IMG/VR virus record: IMGVR_UViG_3300032117_000059
Span: 1 to 42,021 of that record
Direction: 5' to 3' (one strand)
DNA length: 42,021 bases
Source of the DNA: a virus
In this document: positions 16,318-24,846 of the stretch, one piece after another
Numbering within the stretch: position 1 is the first letter of the stretch
Layout: each line of letters opens with the position of its first letter
Notes under the pieces: model-generated
Seen by the model: the letters and a program-made list of their open reading frames with translations, nothing else
Database searches by the model: none
What the model was told of the DNA's origin: nothing
Translations under genes and position numbers: made by a program

Positions 16318-17372
16318 TTTGCAGTTATATAATTATATTCATCTGGTAATGTATCGTACAACATCATTTTATTGTTAACAGATGCATCTCTTAAAATTAC
16401 TTGGTGTACCAACGGGGATCTTTTTCTGTTAGGCAGTATATCCGCGATTGCTTCGGTTTGTATTTCAGACATATCTAAAGTAGTAACATCAGGCCATTGA
16501 ATTGCCTTAACATATACTCCGTTAATGACAAGCGGATAGTGCGCTCTTATACCTAAATTAATGTCTGTGGCATAAGTCCATTTTTTATCTTTGGCTATTT
16601 GTTCAATCGCCTTAACTAACTGACTGAGGTATATCTTGTCTCCTTCGGGGTTGCGTCCAATATCTGATCCAACGCGAACTCTGAAATTTTTAGTAAGCGG
16701 ATAAAATTTTTGAATTTCTTCTAAACAATATTCTAACTGTCCTAAATCTTCTAATGTGTAGCTGATACCTTTTATAGGCAATCCTAATTTAACACAATTA
16801 TCGATTCCTAGCATTTGTTTATTTCGTACAGTATACCCGTTGTAGTCAGGATGATTTAACCCTATAGTCCACATGACATTTTTAAATTTTATAAATTGTC
16901 TAGCATATTCTTCTCTTGATAAGTTGACACCGTTGCTTAATATCATTATACTTCTAGGCTTACCAGACAAACTTTGTATTCTTTCAATTAGTAAAGGTAA
17001 ATCTTTACGTACTGTAGGTTCGGCTCCTACTAATGATACTGCTAGCCCATCGTCGGGCCACGAACTGATTAAACTTAGCAAATAATCAATTGGAGGGTCC
17101 ACAGACTTATTATCGGGTTCCTGATAACAATGCGGACAGTCTAAGTTGCATCTATTAGTAACTTCGATAAAATAACTTGATAAATCTCTTCTTGGGTAGT
17201 TGTAGTTTAGATAAAAATCGGCATCAGGTTCTACAAGATGTTCCTGGTACCCATGTTGTTTACAAGTCTTACCCAACCAAATAGCACCGTCACGTTCAAA
17301 ACTAATTGCAGGAACATGTCTGTAACAATGCTCGCATAAAGACAACGTATCCTTTATTTTATTCATTAACAT
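16314..17372 (-). CDS. radical SAM protein 9 with N-terminal zinc-ribbon (352 aa)
   Basis: An N-terminal CEHCYRHVPA...DGAIWLGKTCKQHG (about residues 13-41) resembles the metal-binding leader of MJ0619/Tes-like radical SAM enzymes. NRCNLDCPHCYQEP then supplies C75, C79 and C82, and SLVGAEPTVR replaces GGEPT. That superfamily includes C-methylases and the tetraether lipid synthase, so unusual C-C or methyl-transfer chemistry is possible (inference from layout). It sits between two paralogous oxygenases. A second in-frame ATG lies two codons in. Confidence 0.85.
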   Translation of the reverse strand: MLMNKIKDTLSLCEHCYRHVPAISFERDGAIWLGKTCKQHGYQEHLVEPDADFYLNYNYPRRDLSSYFIEVTNRCNLDCPHCYQEPDNKSVDPPIDYLLSLISSWPDDGLAVSLVGAEPTVRKDLPLLIERIQSLSGKPRSIMILSNGVNLSREEYARQFIKFKNVMWTIGLNHPDYNGYTVRNKQMLGIDNCVKLGLPIKGISYTLEDLGQLEYCLEEIQKFYPLTKNFRVRVGSDIGRNPEGDKIYLSQLVKAIEQIAKDKKWTYATDINLGIRAHYPLVINGVYVKAIQWPDVTTLDMSEIQTEAIADILPNRKRSPLVHQVILRDASVNNKMMLYDTLPDEYNYITAK

Positions 17373-17853
17373 TCCAAACTGTTAAATGTGCAACAAGCCT
17401 GACTGTATGACTTATATTACTGCTTCCGTGTAAATCCATCACATTGTTAAATTCCCACAAATCTCCTTTTTTGTAATCTTTAGGTATGTTATTACCCCAG
17501 ACAAGTATGTGCCCAGGATCATAATCGACTAGTGCCATAAAATATCTTTTACAATTTTCAGGATTAGGATCTACATGCATAGGAAGATAATTGCCTGGTG
17601 CAAGTTTAGTAATTACTTCCTCGTAGTCGTTAGAAAGACTAACAGGCCATTTTATAAAACATTTTTCGTTTTTATTTTCAAATACTTCCCAATATAAGTT
17701 AGGATGCAATTCTAAAGACTTGTCTGTATATTCTGTAAATCCAGCTTGGTAACAATCTTTAATTTGATCAGGCTGAGGGGATCCTTTAGTTTTTAAAAGG
17801 TAATCTACTAGTTCTTCGCTTACTAGACTACTATAATTTCCTAGGTACTTCAT
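17359..17853 (-). CDS. 2OG-Fe(II) oxygenase (164 aa)
   Basis: PMHVDPN gives H93 and D95, DLHGSSN gives H142 and HTVRLVAH gives R152; PGHILVWG lies between. Paralogue of the 15796 product, sharing the MKY(L/I)GNY start and the PGHI(L/F)V core. The start overlaps the upstream stop (TAATG), and it overlaps the radical SAM 9 gene by 14 bases. Confidence 0.78.
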   Translation of the reverse strand: MKYLGNYSSLVSEELVDYLLKTKGSPQPDQIKDCYQAGFTEYTDKSLELHPNLYWEVFENKNEKCFIKWPVSLSNDYEEVITKLAPGNYLPMHVDPNPENCKRYFMALVDYDPGHILVWGNNIPKDYKKGDLWEFNNVMDLHGSSNISHTVRLVAHLTVWNVNE

Positions 17854-18656
17854 TAATATGTTTCCAAATGGTCAATGCCTAATTGTTTACGAAATTGTTC
17901 TGTGAACTTACCATCGATGCGTAGGCTATAACTTTGTTCCATGATACGTTCTCCGCCGTGCCAGTCAACATCATTCCACCAAGCCGCACGAGTGTTTAAG
18001 TATGTCTTATCTTTGTTCTCTGGATCCCAAAGGTACATAGCTTTCTTTGTGTTAGGGCGAATGTGTATAAACTCATTGCGGTGAGGCTTAACAACATCTA
18101 TACCATTCTTAGCATCTAAATCTCTATGTTCAAACGGAATACCATCTGCTTCACAATGAAAGAATATAACACGACCAATATCTTCAAATACTGTACCAAC
18201 TAGACTTTCTACCCAAGCAACTGTACCTGGAAAGTAAACCGCTTCAGGAGTCAGATTGCGTGGAGCAGTACGATCATCCCAGGAACCTTCTTCCCACAAA
18301 TAATAGTAGATGTATGGATCGTATGCACCCATAGCCATTTTTAGGAAACGTGTAAACTTGTTACGTTGCTGGAAGTTTTTAAAGTCCAACGGCATTAGTT
18401 TTAAGCCTGCTTCTTTAATAGGATTACCGTCTGGTAATGCGGCTAATTCTTTGGCGGCTTGATATATAGGTTTCCAATTAGGAACATAGCTCATATCGTC
18501 AAAACTAAATCCGGGAGCCATCCAAGTTCCTTCTTTAGCAAAATCTCGTGCTAGTGCAAACCCGGTTAATATTTCAGGTTGAAGTTTGTCAAATAAAGCC
18601 ATATCCAAATATGGTTCCATGTTATAATAAGGGTTGCCGTTTATACCAATGAGCAT
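17853..18656 (-). CDS. putative 2OG-Fe(II) oxygenase (267 aa)
   Basis: FEHRDLDA gives H177 and D179, VDWHGG gives H233 and YSLRIDG gives R246, preceded by IGRVIFFHCEADG. It is larger than its neighbours because of an N-terminal helical domain of about 130 residues. It is the first gene of a four-gene minus operon. Only 23 bp separate it from the divergent gene at 18680, which is too short for two ordinary promoters with ribosome-binding sites. Confidence 0.65.
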   Translation of the reverse strand: MLIGINGNPYYNMEPYLDMALFDKLQPEILTGFALARDFAKEGTWMAPGFSFDDMSYVPNWKPIYQAAKELAALPDGNPIKEAGLKLMPLDFKNFQQRNKFTRFLKMAMGAYDPYIYYYLWEEGSWDDRTAPRNLTPEAVYFPGTVAWVESLVGTVFEDIGRVIFFHCEADGIPFEHRDLDAKNGIDVVKPHRNEFIHIRPNTKKAMYLWDPENKDKTYLNTRAAWWNDVDWHGGERIMEQSYSLRIDGKFTEQFRKQLGIDHLETY

Positions 18657-18679
18657 AATTTTATAAGATAATTAGTTAT

Positions 18680-19366
18680 ATGAAATATGAATACTATTAC
18701 AATAATGTGCCAGGACACGGACTGTGTCGGAACAATCTTATTTACACAAGTTTGATCTCGACCGATAAAAAAACATTTGTGAAATGGTATCACAACGATA
18801 CTGAATATCATAAAGGCAAAAACCAAGTAGTGGATCCTGCCAAAATGTATGAAAAATGGAATAGGGAAATGCACTATCTACATAACATGGCACACCATTA
18901 TCCAGATTTAGTTCCAGAGATTGTAGAAGTTAATGTGCCTGAACGTAAAATATATCTCCGAATAGACGGCCCTGATTTTTGGGAACGTAGTCGATGTAAT
19001 CAAAATAATTATGCTAATGTGGTTCCAGATTGGCAAGATCAAATGATTGGGATAATCAAAGCACATAGAAGCCTAGGATGGTGGAAGTATAGCATGCATC
19101 CTAGCAGTTATTTTATCGTAGACGGCAAGTTGAAAAGTATTAACTACTTCTTTACCTATCATCGGGACGAAACACCTTTTAGTATCAAAGATGTAGAAAG
19201 TCATATCTACAGTACTAGGCAAGACGAGATGCGTAAACATATAGCAGGGCTAGGTATAGAATGGGACAAGCCGCAGTCATTCGAAACTATGAATGAACTT
19301 TGCTGGTCCAGCTTTAGTACAAATTACCCTGCTGATTTTATCGAGCGTGTTAAATGTATAAAGTAA
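18680..19366 (+). CDS. kinase-fold-like hypothetical protein B (228 aa)
   Basis: Paralogue-like to the protein at 13584: KTFVKWYH (possible ATP-lysine strand), a WNREMHYLHNM helix, KIYLRIDGPDFW hinge, and SMHPSSYFIVDGKLKSINYFFTY in place of the HxD catalytic loop and DFG. The catalytic Asp is missing, so it is a pseudokinase-like protein or a divergent phosphotransferase. No Shine-Dalgarno sequence. It leads a three-gene plus operon. Confidence 0.5.
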   Translation: MKYEYYYNNVPGHGLCRNNLIYTSLISTDKKTFVKWYHNDTEYHKGKNQVVDPAKMYEKWNREMHYLHNMAHHYPDLVPEIVEVNVPERKIYLRIDGPDFWERSRCNQNNYANVVPDWQDQMIGIIKAHRSLGWWKYSMHPSSYFIVDGKLKSINYFFTYHRDETPFSIKDVESHIYSTRQDEMRKHIAGLGIEWDKPQSFETMNELCWSSFSTNYPADFIERVKCIK

Positions 19367-19914
19367 TACCTTGGACACCCGACTTAGACTTAACAGAATT
19401 TTATGCAGAAGCTAAGAAGCGTGGATTCGAAAACAACTCTAGCCAGAAGGCACTGGTAGATTGTTTTAATAACGAGAAGTATAAACAAGTATGGATCTTA
19501 TACTATAACGATCAAGCGGTAGGTAGTGTGGCCGCACACAGCTTTCCAGAGATGGGCGAAGATGCTTATCGCATTGCCGCTCGTACCTGTGTGTTTACAG
19601 ACAAGTTGCCTGGAACCTACGGACAAGGCCTACGCACCATAAGTGTAATTACGGATCATCAAAATCCTACAGCACAATTTTTAATCCCTGCTTGTATTGA
19701 ATGGACTCCGCCTTGGGCCGACTTGTATATTACCAGCAATGAAAGCGCAGTAGGAACACAGCGCCTGGTGCATAAAATATTTGGACCAGCTATGGAACAC
19801 TTAGGACTAATGAAGGCTGTTAAAGAAATAGACTATAGAGGAACCAAGCAAACTGTATGGCAGTTGTTCCCTGATAAGTTTCTAAAAGATTTGGAGAAGT
19901 TTCCTCGATGGTAA
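19354..19914 (+). CDS. putative GNAT-like acetyltransferase (186 aa)
   Basis: The N-terminal half reads like a GNAT fold: an opening PWTPDLDLTEFYAEAKKRGF, then VWILYYNDQAVGSVAAHSF, where a beta strand and Gly are typical of motif A entry, followed by YRIAARTCVF. The acetyl-CoA P-loop (Q/RxxGxG/A) is seen only loosely, at GTYGQGLRT. Function assigned with caution. Both ends overlap neighbouring genes. Confidence 0.4.
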   Translation: MYKVIPWTPDLDLTEFYAEAKKRGFENNSSQKALVDCFNNEKYKQVWILYYNDQAVGSVAAHSFPEMGEDAYRIAARTCVFTDKLPGTYGQGLRTISVITDHQNPTAQFLIPACIEWTPPWADLYITSNESAVGTQRLVHKIFGPAMEHLGLMKAVKEIDYRGTKQTVWQLFPDKFLKDLEKFPRW

Positions 19915-21335
19915 CAAAATTTAAACAAACTAAGAATAAATCCATTGTTTGTTGTATTGTAGATAATACAAATACATATTCGTCAGGATGGGCTAGAGAA
20001 ATATCAGTTAACATTTCAGATTTTCTTTTGCATAGATTTATCAAACATGATTTCGATGTATTAATAGATTCCAGTGAAGACGACTTGTTAGCCACTGCAA
20101 GCGCAGAAGGGTACAGCCATGCAGTTGTAATCGCAACAGGAATGAGCTTGGGATTAAGTGATAGACTGTTTTCAGCAATAGAAAGATTATGTAAACAGGA
20201 TTTCTTTATAGCAGGACACGTATTAGAAAGAAATGAAAATTCGTATTGGCGTAACGGCTATTATGAATTGCATCATCAATTTTATATTGTGCGCCTGGCT
20301 GATTATATAGAGTTAGGATATCCTGCTGTAGGCAACCAAGAAAGTATTAAACATATACAAATAGCGCCATTGCGAAGTACAACTTGTTTATATAATGATC
20401 ACGAAGTAGCAGAATGGATTAGACCAGGAACTGTTGAAAAAGAATACGACATGAAATGTCATGGCTGGAATATTATATCTGTAGCATTAAAAAATAATAA
20501 AACACTTATTGACTTAGGCGAAGATATACGCAACAACAAAAAGTATCTATACTACGAACACGATCATGTGTTCCTTAGAGAAATGAGCTATGTTTACTAC
20601 AATCAATTCTTTTGTAATAATTTTACTCCAGCGTGGAATAGTGATAGCTTAAGACAGCTTTCAGGAATTGCAAGCCCAGTTGATCAATATATCAGTGTAG
20701 GAATTGGTGTTAATTGGATTCGTAATTTAGAGCAGTTAGGAGTAACTCCAGATACTCGAGTAGTCTTTACAGATATTAATCATAACACCTTGCAATTTAT
20801 GAAAGCTATGGTTGAAGGATGGGATGGAAGAAATTATGCTGAATTTTATCGAAATCACTTACCTATTATGCCTAACAATGTAACACAGGATATTAACGCT
20901 TATATTGACTATGCTGATAAGGAATGGACAAACTTCCTCGCCAATTTTTCAGAATGGGATATTGTTTGGGCTAAGATTAAATCTTTAAAATTTGATTATG
21001 TATTAATAGATTACATGAGCACATACAATTTAGATTGGATTATACCAGGTAAGAATACTGTAATGAATATTAGCGATATGTTTACACATAGCCCATACAT
21101 TGCAACACAGAGTTTAAAATATCGAGTAAGCTGTGAAAACAAATTGTTTACTAAAATTAAAAAAGTTGATCCTAACATTCATCTTATAATGACATCACGT
21201 GCTTGTGATGGATATTTTGAAGAACGTCAACAACGTGAAGGCCCTATAAGCACGTTTGAATTAACTGATATTAATCTATTGAAAAAACCTAACTGGCATT
21301 TAGAAGATTGGAACAGTACTCGAATATTAGGTTAA
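19908..21335 (+). CDS. hypothetical two-domain protein, possible methyltransferase-like C-terminal half (475 aa)
   Basis: The N-terminal half (to about residue 180) alternates strands and helices and contains YSHAVVIATGMSLG, a glycosyltransferase- or Rossmann-like strand. The second half has YISVGIGVNWIRNL and VVFTDINHNTLQFMKAM, which look like motif I and the acidic ribose-binding strand of a Rossmann methyltransferase. I do not recognise the family. It overlaps its upstream neighbour and the convergent oxygenase by a few bases. Confidence 0.5.
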   Translation: MVTKFKQTKNKSIVCCIVDNTNTYSSGWAREISVNISDFLLHRFIKHDFDVLIDSSEDDLLATASAEGYSHAVVIATGMSLGLSDRLFSAIERLCKQDFFIAGHVLERNENSYWRNGYYELHHQFYIVRLADYIELGYPAVGNQESIKHIQIAPLRSTTCLYNDHEVAEWIRPGTVEKEYDMKCHGWNIISVALKNNKTLIDLGEDIRNNKKYLYYEHDHVFLREMSYVYYNQFFCNNFTPAWNSDSLRQLSGIASPVDQYISVGIGVNWIRNLEQLGVTPDTRVVFTDINHNTLQFMKAMVEGWDGRNYAEFYRNHLPIMPNNVTQDINAYIDYADKEWTNFLANFSEWDIVWAKIKSLKFDYVLIDYMSTYNLDWIIPGKNTVMNISDMFTHSPYIATQSLKYRVSCENKLFTKIKKVDPNIHLIMTSRACDGYFEERQQREGPISTFELTDINLLKKPNWHLEDWNSTRILG

Positions 21336-21985
21336 ACAGCTACATCGTGTAGTTCGTAATGCCCTTCGACGCCTGCTTCAGCGGCGGCCTTATCAATTAG
21401 TGTTTGCCATTCAGGTAATGAATCGTGTCTAGATGCAATCAGATGAAATCTATCTTCATTGCTATTGTTTATAATACTATGCCCGTAACTGATATTCATA
21501 GCATAGGCTCCTCCTGGTTCCATAAACAATTCCTCACCATCCTCCCAACGCCAAATACATCCTGTTGGATTGCTTAGACTTATATTAATATTTTCTACAA
21601 TACGATGCTTGGTATCAGTATGCATGCCTATCCAGCCCCCGGCTTCAACAAGCATGAGTCTAACCCTACCATATTTCTTGCAAGGAAAAGAATTTTGTAA
21701 AAAATGCATAATAGTCGGACACTCATTTGCCGCGGTTGTCCAAGTAAAGCCTTTAGCGGCTTCAATAGCATTTGTATATCCGTACTCTTGCCAACTATCG
21801 TGCTTGTCTTCGGCTAACCCGTACAGGCTTAAACTTTTCCAACCTTTATGCAATTCGTCTCCTCCTCTATGGGCGGTAAACCTATTTTTCAGTGCTTGAG
21901 CTTCTTTTAACATAGCTGAATACGGCACAGAAATGTCTAATTTTAAAGATTTAGCTTCAGAAAAGTAATAGTATTTTTTATTCAT
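21332..21985 (-). CDS. 2OG-Fe(II) oxygenase, aspartyl/asparaginyl beta-hydroxylase family (217 aa)
   Basis: GMHTDTKHRIVENINI gives H122 and D124, YGHSIINNSNEDRFHLIA gives H169 and R179, with CIWRWEDGEE between. This matches the Asp/Asn hydroxylase pattern (HxDxxxxR...H...N.S...R). The ATG lies five bases after a TATAAGTA box, so the late transcript would be leaderless. Single-gene unit, convergent with the 19908 gene. Confidence 0.8.
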   Translation of the reverse strand: MNKKYYYFSEAKSLKLDISVPYSAMLKEAQALKNRFTAHRGGDELHKGWKSLSLYGLAEDKHDSWQEYGYTNAIEAAKGFTWTTAANECPTIMHFLQNSFPCKKYGRVRLMLVEAGGWIGMHTDTKHRIVENINISLSNPTGCIWRWEDGEELFMEPGGAYAMNISYGHSIINNSNEDRFHLIASRHDSLPEWQTLIDKAAAEAGVEGHYELHDVAV

Positions 21986-21990
21986 AATAC

Positions 21991-21998
21991 TACTTATA
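21991..21998 (-). promoter_or_regulatory. late-promoter-like box (TATAAGTA)
   Basis: Minus strand TATAAGTA, GTATT, then the ATG at 21985. With T4 spacing the first base of the ATG is +1. It lies back to back with the plus box at 22004. Confidence 0.5.
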
Positions 21999-22003
21999 CT
22001 CGG

Positions 22004-22010
22004 ATAAATA
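22004..22010 (+). promoter_or_regulatory. T4-like late promoter (ATAAATA) with leader
   Basis: GGATAAATATGAGTATAG precedes the gene at 22036 by 25 bases, leaving a leader with a GGAG Shine-Dalgarno sequence. This is the conventional late promoter layout. Confidence 0.65.
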
Positions 22011-22035
22011 TGAGTATAGATTACCGGAGTTCACT

Positions 22036-22974
22036 ATGAGCCTATTAAACACAATCAAAAAGCTAGTTTATCTTGCACCTGTACGTTGCGGACGTACATT
22101 CTACGCTGTTGATATTGTACAAACTAAAGATAAAATAAGTGTAAAATTTACACCAACTGATGAATTTTTAATGGCTGATCCTCGCCGCGAAATTGAAGAG
22201 TTTATGCCAGCGCATGTACATGCTTTTGAAAAAGCACAACACATTGGACTAGCAGTGGGTAGTCTAGAATATTTTTTAAATGAGAATAATATTGCTTATG
22301 CATTTACTAATAGTAAAGATGGTTCTGCAGAAGTAGCAATTGATAGAGACGAGCGCGATTCTTATGTTGGAATTGAAAAACAAGAAATTCTAAAACATGC
22401 TCATAGAACGTTTAATCCGGATATGGAAGTTGATGCAGAAACAGCATTAGAAATTACTTCAATGATTGATACCTTCTTGCATAACGATCAAGGATATAAG
22501 ATAGTAGTTACTGATACAGACATGCGTAGCAAGATTAGTGCTCTAGCAATTTATTGGGAATCGATTGGTGATAAAAACGGATGTGTACGCCCACCGCAAA
22601 TGATTACTGCTCCAATGCTACTAAGTGTTCCTCCAAAAGAATGGAGTCTGGACTACTGGTTCGATATGGGTCGATTATATGCTAAAATTGGGTTAACAGC
22701 ACTAGCTCGCGGATATCAAGTAGCTTACTGTAATGCTTTTAATTTATTCGATCCACGTGTGCAGTTTATTGAAGATGTATTGCACGTAAAGTATGGAACT
22801 TATTCAGTAGAGCAATTTATTCCACGTCCTTGGATCTGTATTGGTAAAGCAATGGATCCTAGCAAACCATATAACTGGGTTGGTATTCCTAATAAGTATG
22901 AAGACGATATTATGATTAGTTGCATTTTAACAACTAAGGAATACGTTACAGTAACCGATCAAACAGTGGAGTAA
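22036..22974 (+). CDS. nitroreductase-like protein (312 aa)
   Basis: After an N-terminal domain of about 120 residues, the C-terminal part follows the FMN-dependent nitroreductase layout: APMLLSVPP, then WFDMGRLYAKIGLTALARGYQVAYCNAF and PWICIGKAM near the end. The classical FMN-binding N-terminal RRSxR is not seen, so the assignment is moderate. It has GGAG six bases before the ATG and a late promoter. Confidence 0.45.
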   Translation: MSLLNTIKKLVYLAPVRCGRTFYAVDIVQTKDKISVKFTPTDEFLMADPRREIEEFMPAHVHAFEKAQHIGLAVGSLEYFLNENNIAYAFTNSKDGSAEVAIDRDERDSYVGIEKQEILKHAHRTFNPDMEVDAETALEITSMIDTFLHNDQGYKIVVTDTDMRSKISALAIYWESIGDKNGCVRPPQMITAPMLLSVPPKEWSLDYWFDMGRLYAKIGLTALARGYQVAYCNAFNLFDPRVQFIEDVLHVKYGTYSVEQFIPRPWICIGKAMDPSKPYNWVGIPNKYEDDIMISCILTTKEYVTVTDQTVE

Positions 22975-22975
22975 T

Positions 22976-23308
22976 ATGTTTGGAGTTGTAATCACGTCTG
23001 TAAGACCGGATATCTCGATTGATTTTTTTAGATATGATCATGACATATATGAATACATTGAAAAAAAATTCATCGAGACTGGTAAACTAATTAATCAGAA
23101 AATTAGTGTTTCAGAAGACCTGACTACAGAAACACATAATTTGATTTTTACTTCAAAAGCCGATTGGATCGAATACTTCAAAGATCCTGTACTTGACTAT
23201 CATAAAAAAGTTAAATCAAGATACAATACATTTAACAAAATTGCTGTTTCAATGAATGCAGACGAAATTGTTATAACAAAAGACTTATATAATCTGTATC
23301 TAAGATAA
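22976..23308 (+). CDS. hypothetical protein (110 aa)
   Basis: Not recognised. It begins FGVVITSVRPDISIDFF, which fits a beta strand of a small alpha/beta protein, and is rich in Lys/Asp/Tyr. It starts one base after the upstream stop and ends at a bidirectional terminator, so it forms a two-gene unit with the nitroreductase-like gene. Phage-typical small late protein. Confidence 0.55.
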   Translation: MFGVVITSVRPDISIDFFRYDHDIYEYIEKKFIETGKLINQKISVSEDLTTETHNLIFTSKADWIEYFKDPVLDYHKKVKSRYNTFNKIAVSMNADEIVITKDLYNLYLR

Positions 23309-23313
23309 CCCGT

Positions 23314-23339
23314 AAAAAAAGGACCCGAAGGTCCTTTTT
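23314..23339. terminator. bidirectional intrinsic terminator
   Basis: AAAAAAAGGACC, CGAA, GGTCCTTTTT: a 5-bp GC stem extended by A/T pairs, with a T tract on either strand. It sits between the convergent genes ending at 23308 (plus) and 23354 (minus) and can serve both. Confidence 0.85.
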
Positions 23340-23353
23340 GTTTGATTGCTCGA

Positions 23354-24751
23354 TTAAGGTCCAGTAAACGCTACCCAGCTAGTACCATTGTAGCCGTAGA
23401 AGTGTTTGGTTGTACTATCAAAAATCATCATACCAGCTGATGGTGTAGGATACGAACCAGTAGGATATGCATTCAATTGAATTGCTATACCGCTAAGGAT
23501 AGCATTAGAGTTGAATACCATAGTATTGTAACTAGCACTATTATTACCAGTTACAAACGATAAACTAGATGATGGATGAGCGTATGTTAAAACAGCCGAT
23601 GCGTCCCAGCTAGAGAAAATACTACCAGAACTTACATAAGCTGAATTGTAAAATCCAGCAAAGTTAATACCGTGAATGTAATCTCCTGCCGCTGTATTTG
23701 TCGGGCTTGCAATAGTTCCTCTAGAACCGTTCAATGCTAACACTGGAACTGTACCACTTGAAACAGTACCAGTAGCTCCAATAGAGTTAAGAGCAAATGG
23801 AGTTTGTGTTGAGCTAGATAATACAACAGTTGAGCTAGTTCCGCTAATAGAGTTAGTAATAACGCTACCAGCTGTAATTGAAGAGTTAACACTAATTGTT
23901 CCTGCTGAAACAGTAATGTTACCAGATGTAATTCCAATGTTGCCCGATGTTAATGTTACACCGCCTGATGTTAATGTTACACCGCCTGAAGTAAGACTGA
24001 TGTTACCTGAACCTACAATATTGTGACTGTTTAATGTTAAGTTACCACCGAGTGTCGGGTTAGGGTCTTGATACACAGATACTAGCCCAGTTGCGTTCAA
24101 GTTAACGTTGGCGCTAACTGTACCAGCCGCTTGGTTATACACAAATGTTACATCGCCTGCTGAGCCACCACCTGCAGAGAATGTTACACCTGATAAACTT
24201 GCTGTAGTTAACGAACTTACAGCAATACCTGATTGTGCATTTGCCAAACTACTTGAAACAGTAATATGTGTTGAATCAACAATGCTAGTAATGTAATATG
24301 TACCGTTTGTTAATCCGCCTGTGCCCGAACCGTTACCAGCAACTGTAAACGGAATAAGTGTTGTCATTCCGGTTGTACTGCTAACTGTTACTTCGTTCGG
24401 AGCAATAGTTCCAGTAATATTACCAGTAGTAGTTGCAGTACCAATTGATGTAAACAATGCCGCGGCGGCTTGTTGTGCTCTAACTGTAGTAAAGTAAAGC
24501 GGTCCACCTACTGATTCTGTAACTTGGCTAGTTGTTAATCCTAATCCAGTACCTGTAAAATTAAGTGTATTTGTTGTTGAGTTCCAGCTTAGTCCTGTAC
24601 CTGCGGCGCTTGCAATTACGTTGATACCGCCAGCGGTTATGCCATCACCAATGAATAATTTGTTTGTATCAGTGGTCCAGGTAATTTCACCCTGATCAAA
24701 TACGATACTTGATCGTTGACTATCGGTTCCACGTCTAATTTGTAGCGACAT
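23354..24751 (-). CDS. tail-fibre-like structural protein (465 aa)
   Basis: The N-terminus (QIRRGTDSQR...FDQGEITWTTDTNKLFIGDG) matches the Mtd-type N-terminal domain of phage tropism proteins. The rest is Ser/Thr/Gly-rich, low-complexity beta repeats, with tandem LTSGGVT/LTSGNI units about residues 248-285. It ends in HFYGYNGTSWVAF, a common end of phage fibre or collar proteins. It is expected in the virion. A late promoter at 24779 and GGAG support late expression. No diversity-generating reverse transcriptase is seen in this window. Confidence 0.75.
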   Translation of the reverse strand: MSLQIRRGTDSQRSSIVFDQGEITWTTDTNKLFIGDGITAGGINVIASAAGTGLSWNSTTNTLNFTGTGLGLTTSQVTESVGGPLYFTTVRAQQAAAALFTSIGTATTTGNITGTIAPNEVTVSSTTGMTTLIPFTVAGNGSGTGGLTNGTYYITSIVDSTHITVSSSLANAQSGIAVSSLTTASLSGVTFSAGGGSAGDVTFVYNQAAGTVSANVNLNATGLVSVYQDPNPTLGGNLTLNSHNIVGSGNISLTSGGVTLTSGGVTLTSGNIGITSGNITVSAGTISVNSSITAGSVITNSISGTSSTVVLSSSTQTPFALNSIGATGTVSSGTVPVLALNGSRGTIASPTNTAAGDYIHGINFAGFYNSAYVSSGSIFSSWDASAVLTYAHPSSSLSFVTGNNSASYNTMVFNSNAILSGIAIQLNAYPTGSYPTPSAGMMIFDSTTKHFYGYNGTSWVAFTGP

Positions 24752-24778
24752 CGTGCTATCTCCGTTATATCTATAGTG

Positions 24779-24785
24779 TATTTAT
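24779..24785 (-). promoter_or_regulatory. T4-like late promoter (ATAAATA) for the fibre-like gene
   Basis: Minus strand GAATAAATACAC, 27 bases before the ATG at 24751, leaving a leader with CGGAGA as Shine-Dalgarno. This is the same box as at 12910 and 22004, before a structural gene. Confidence 0.7.
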
Positions 24786-24810
24786 TCTTTGCTACGGAGA
24801 AGCTAGAGCC

Positions 24811-24837
24811 AAAAAAATAGGGCCCTAAGGCCCTATA
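24811..24837 (-). terminator. intrinsic terminator of the RNA-repair operon
   Basis: Minus strand ATAGGGCC, TTA(G), GGCCCTAT followed by TTTTTTT. It lies after the stop of the kinase gene at 24847. Confidence 0.88.
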
Positions 24838-24846
24838 AAGTGCGTA

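Noticed and set aside
4739-18656. RiPP precursor peptide for the radical SAM/SPASM proteins
   Set aside because: I found no short Cys-, Gly- or core-repeat-rich frame with a ribosome-binding site between these genes; gaps are too short.
23937-24000. Short tandem DNA repeats resembling a CRISPR or minisatellite
   Set aside because: They encode the LTSGGVT-type repeats of the fibre-like protein in frame; no spacers.
23354-24751. Possible diversity-generating retroelement target, because of the Mtd-like N-terminus
   Set aside because: No reverse transcriptase, template repeat or C-terminal variable C-type lectin region is seen in this window.
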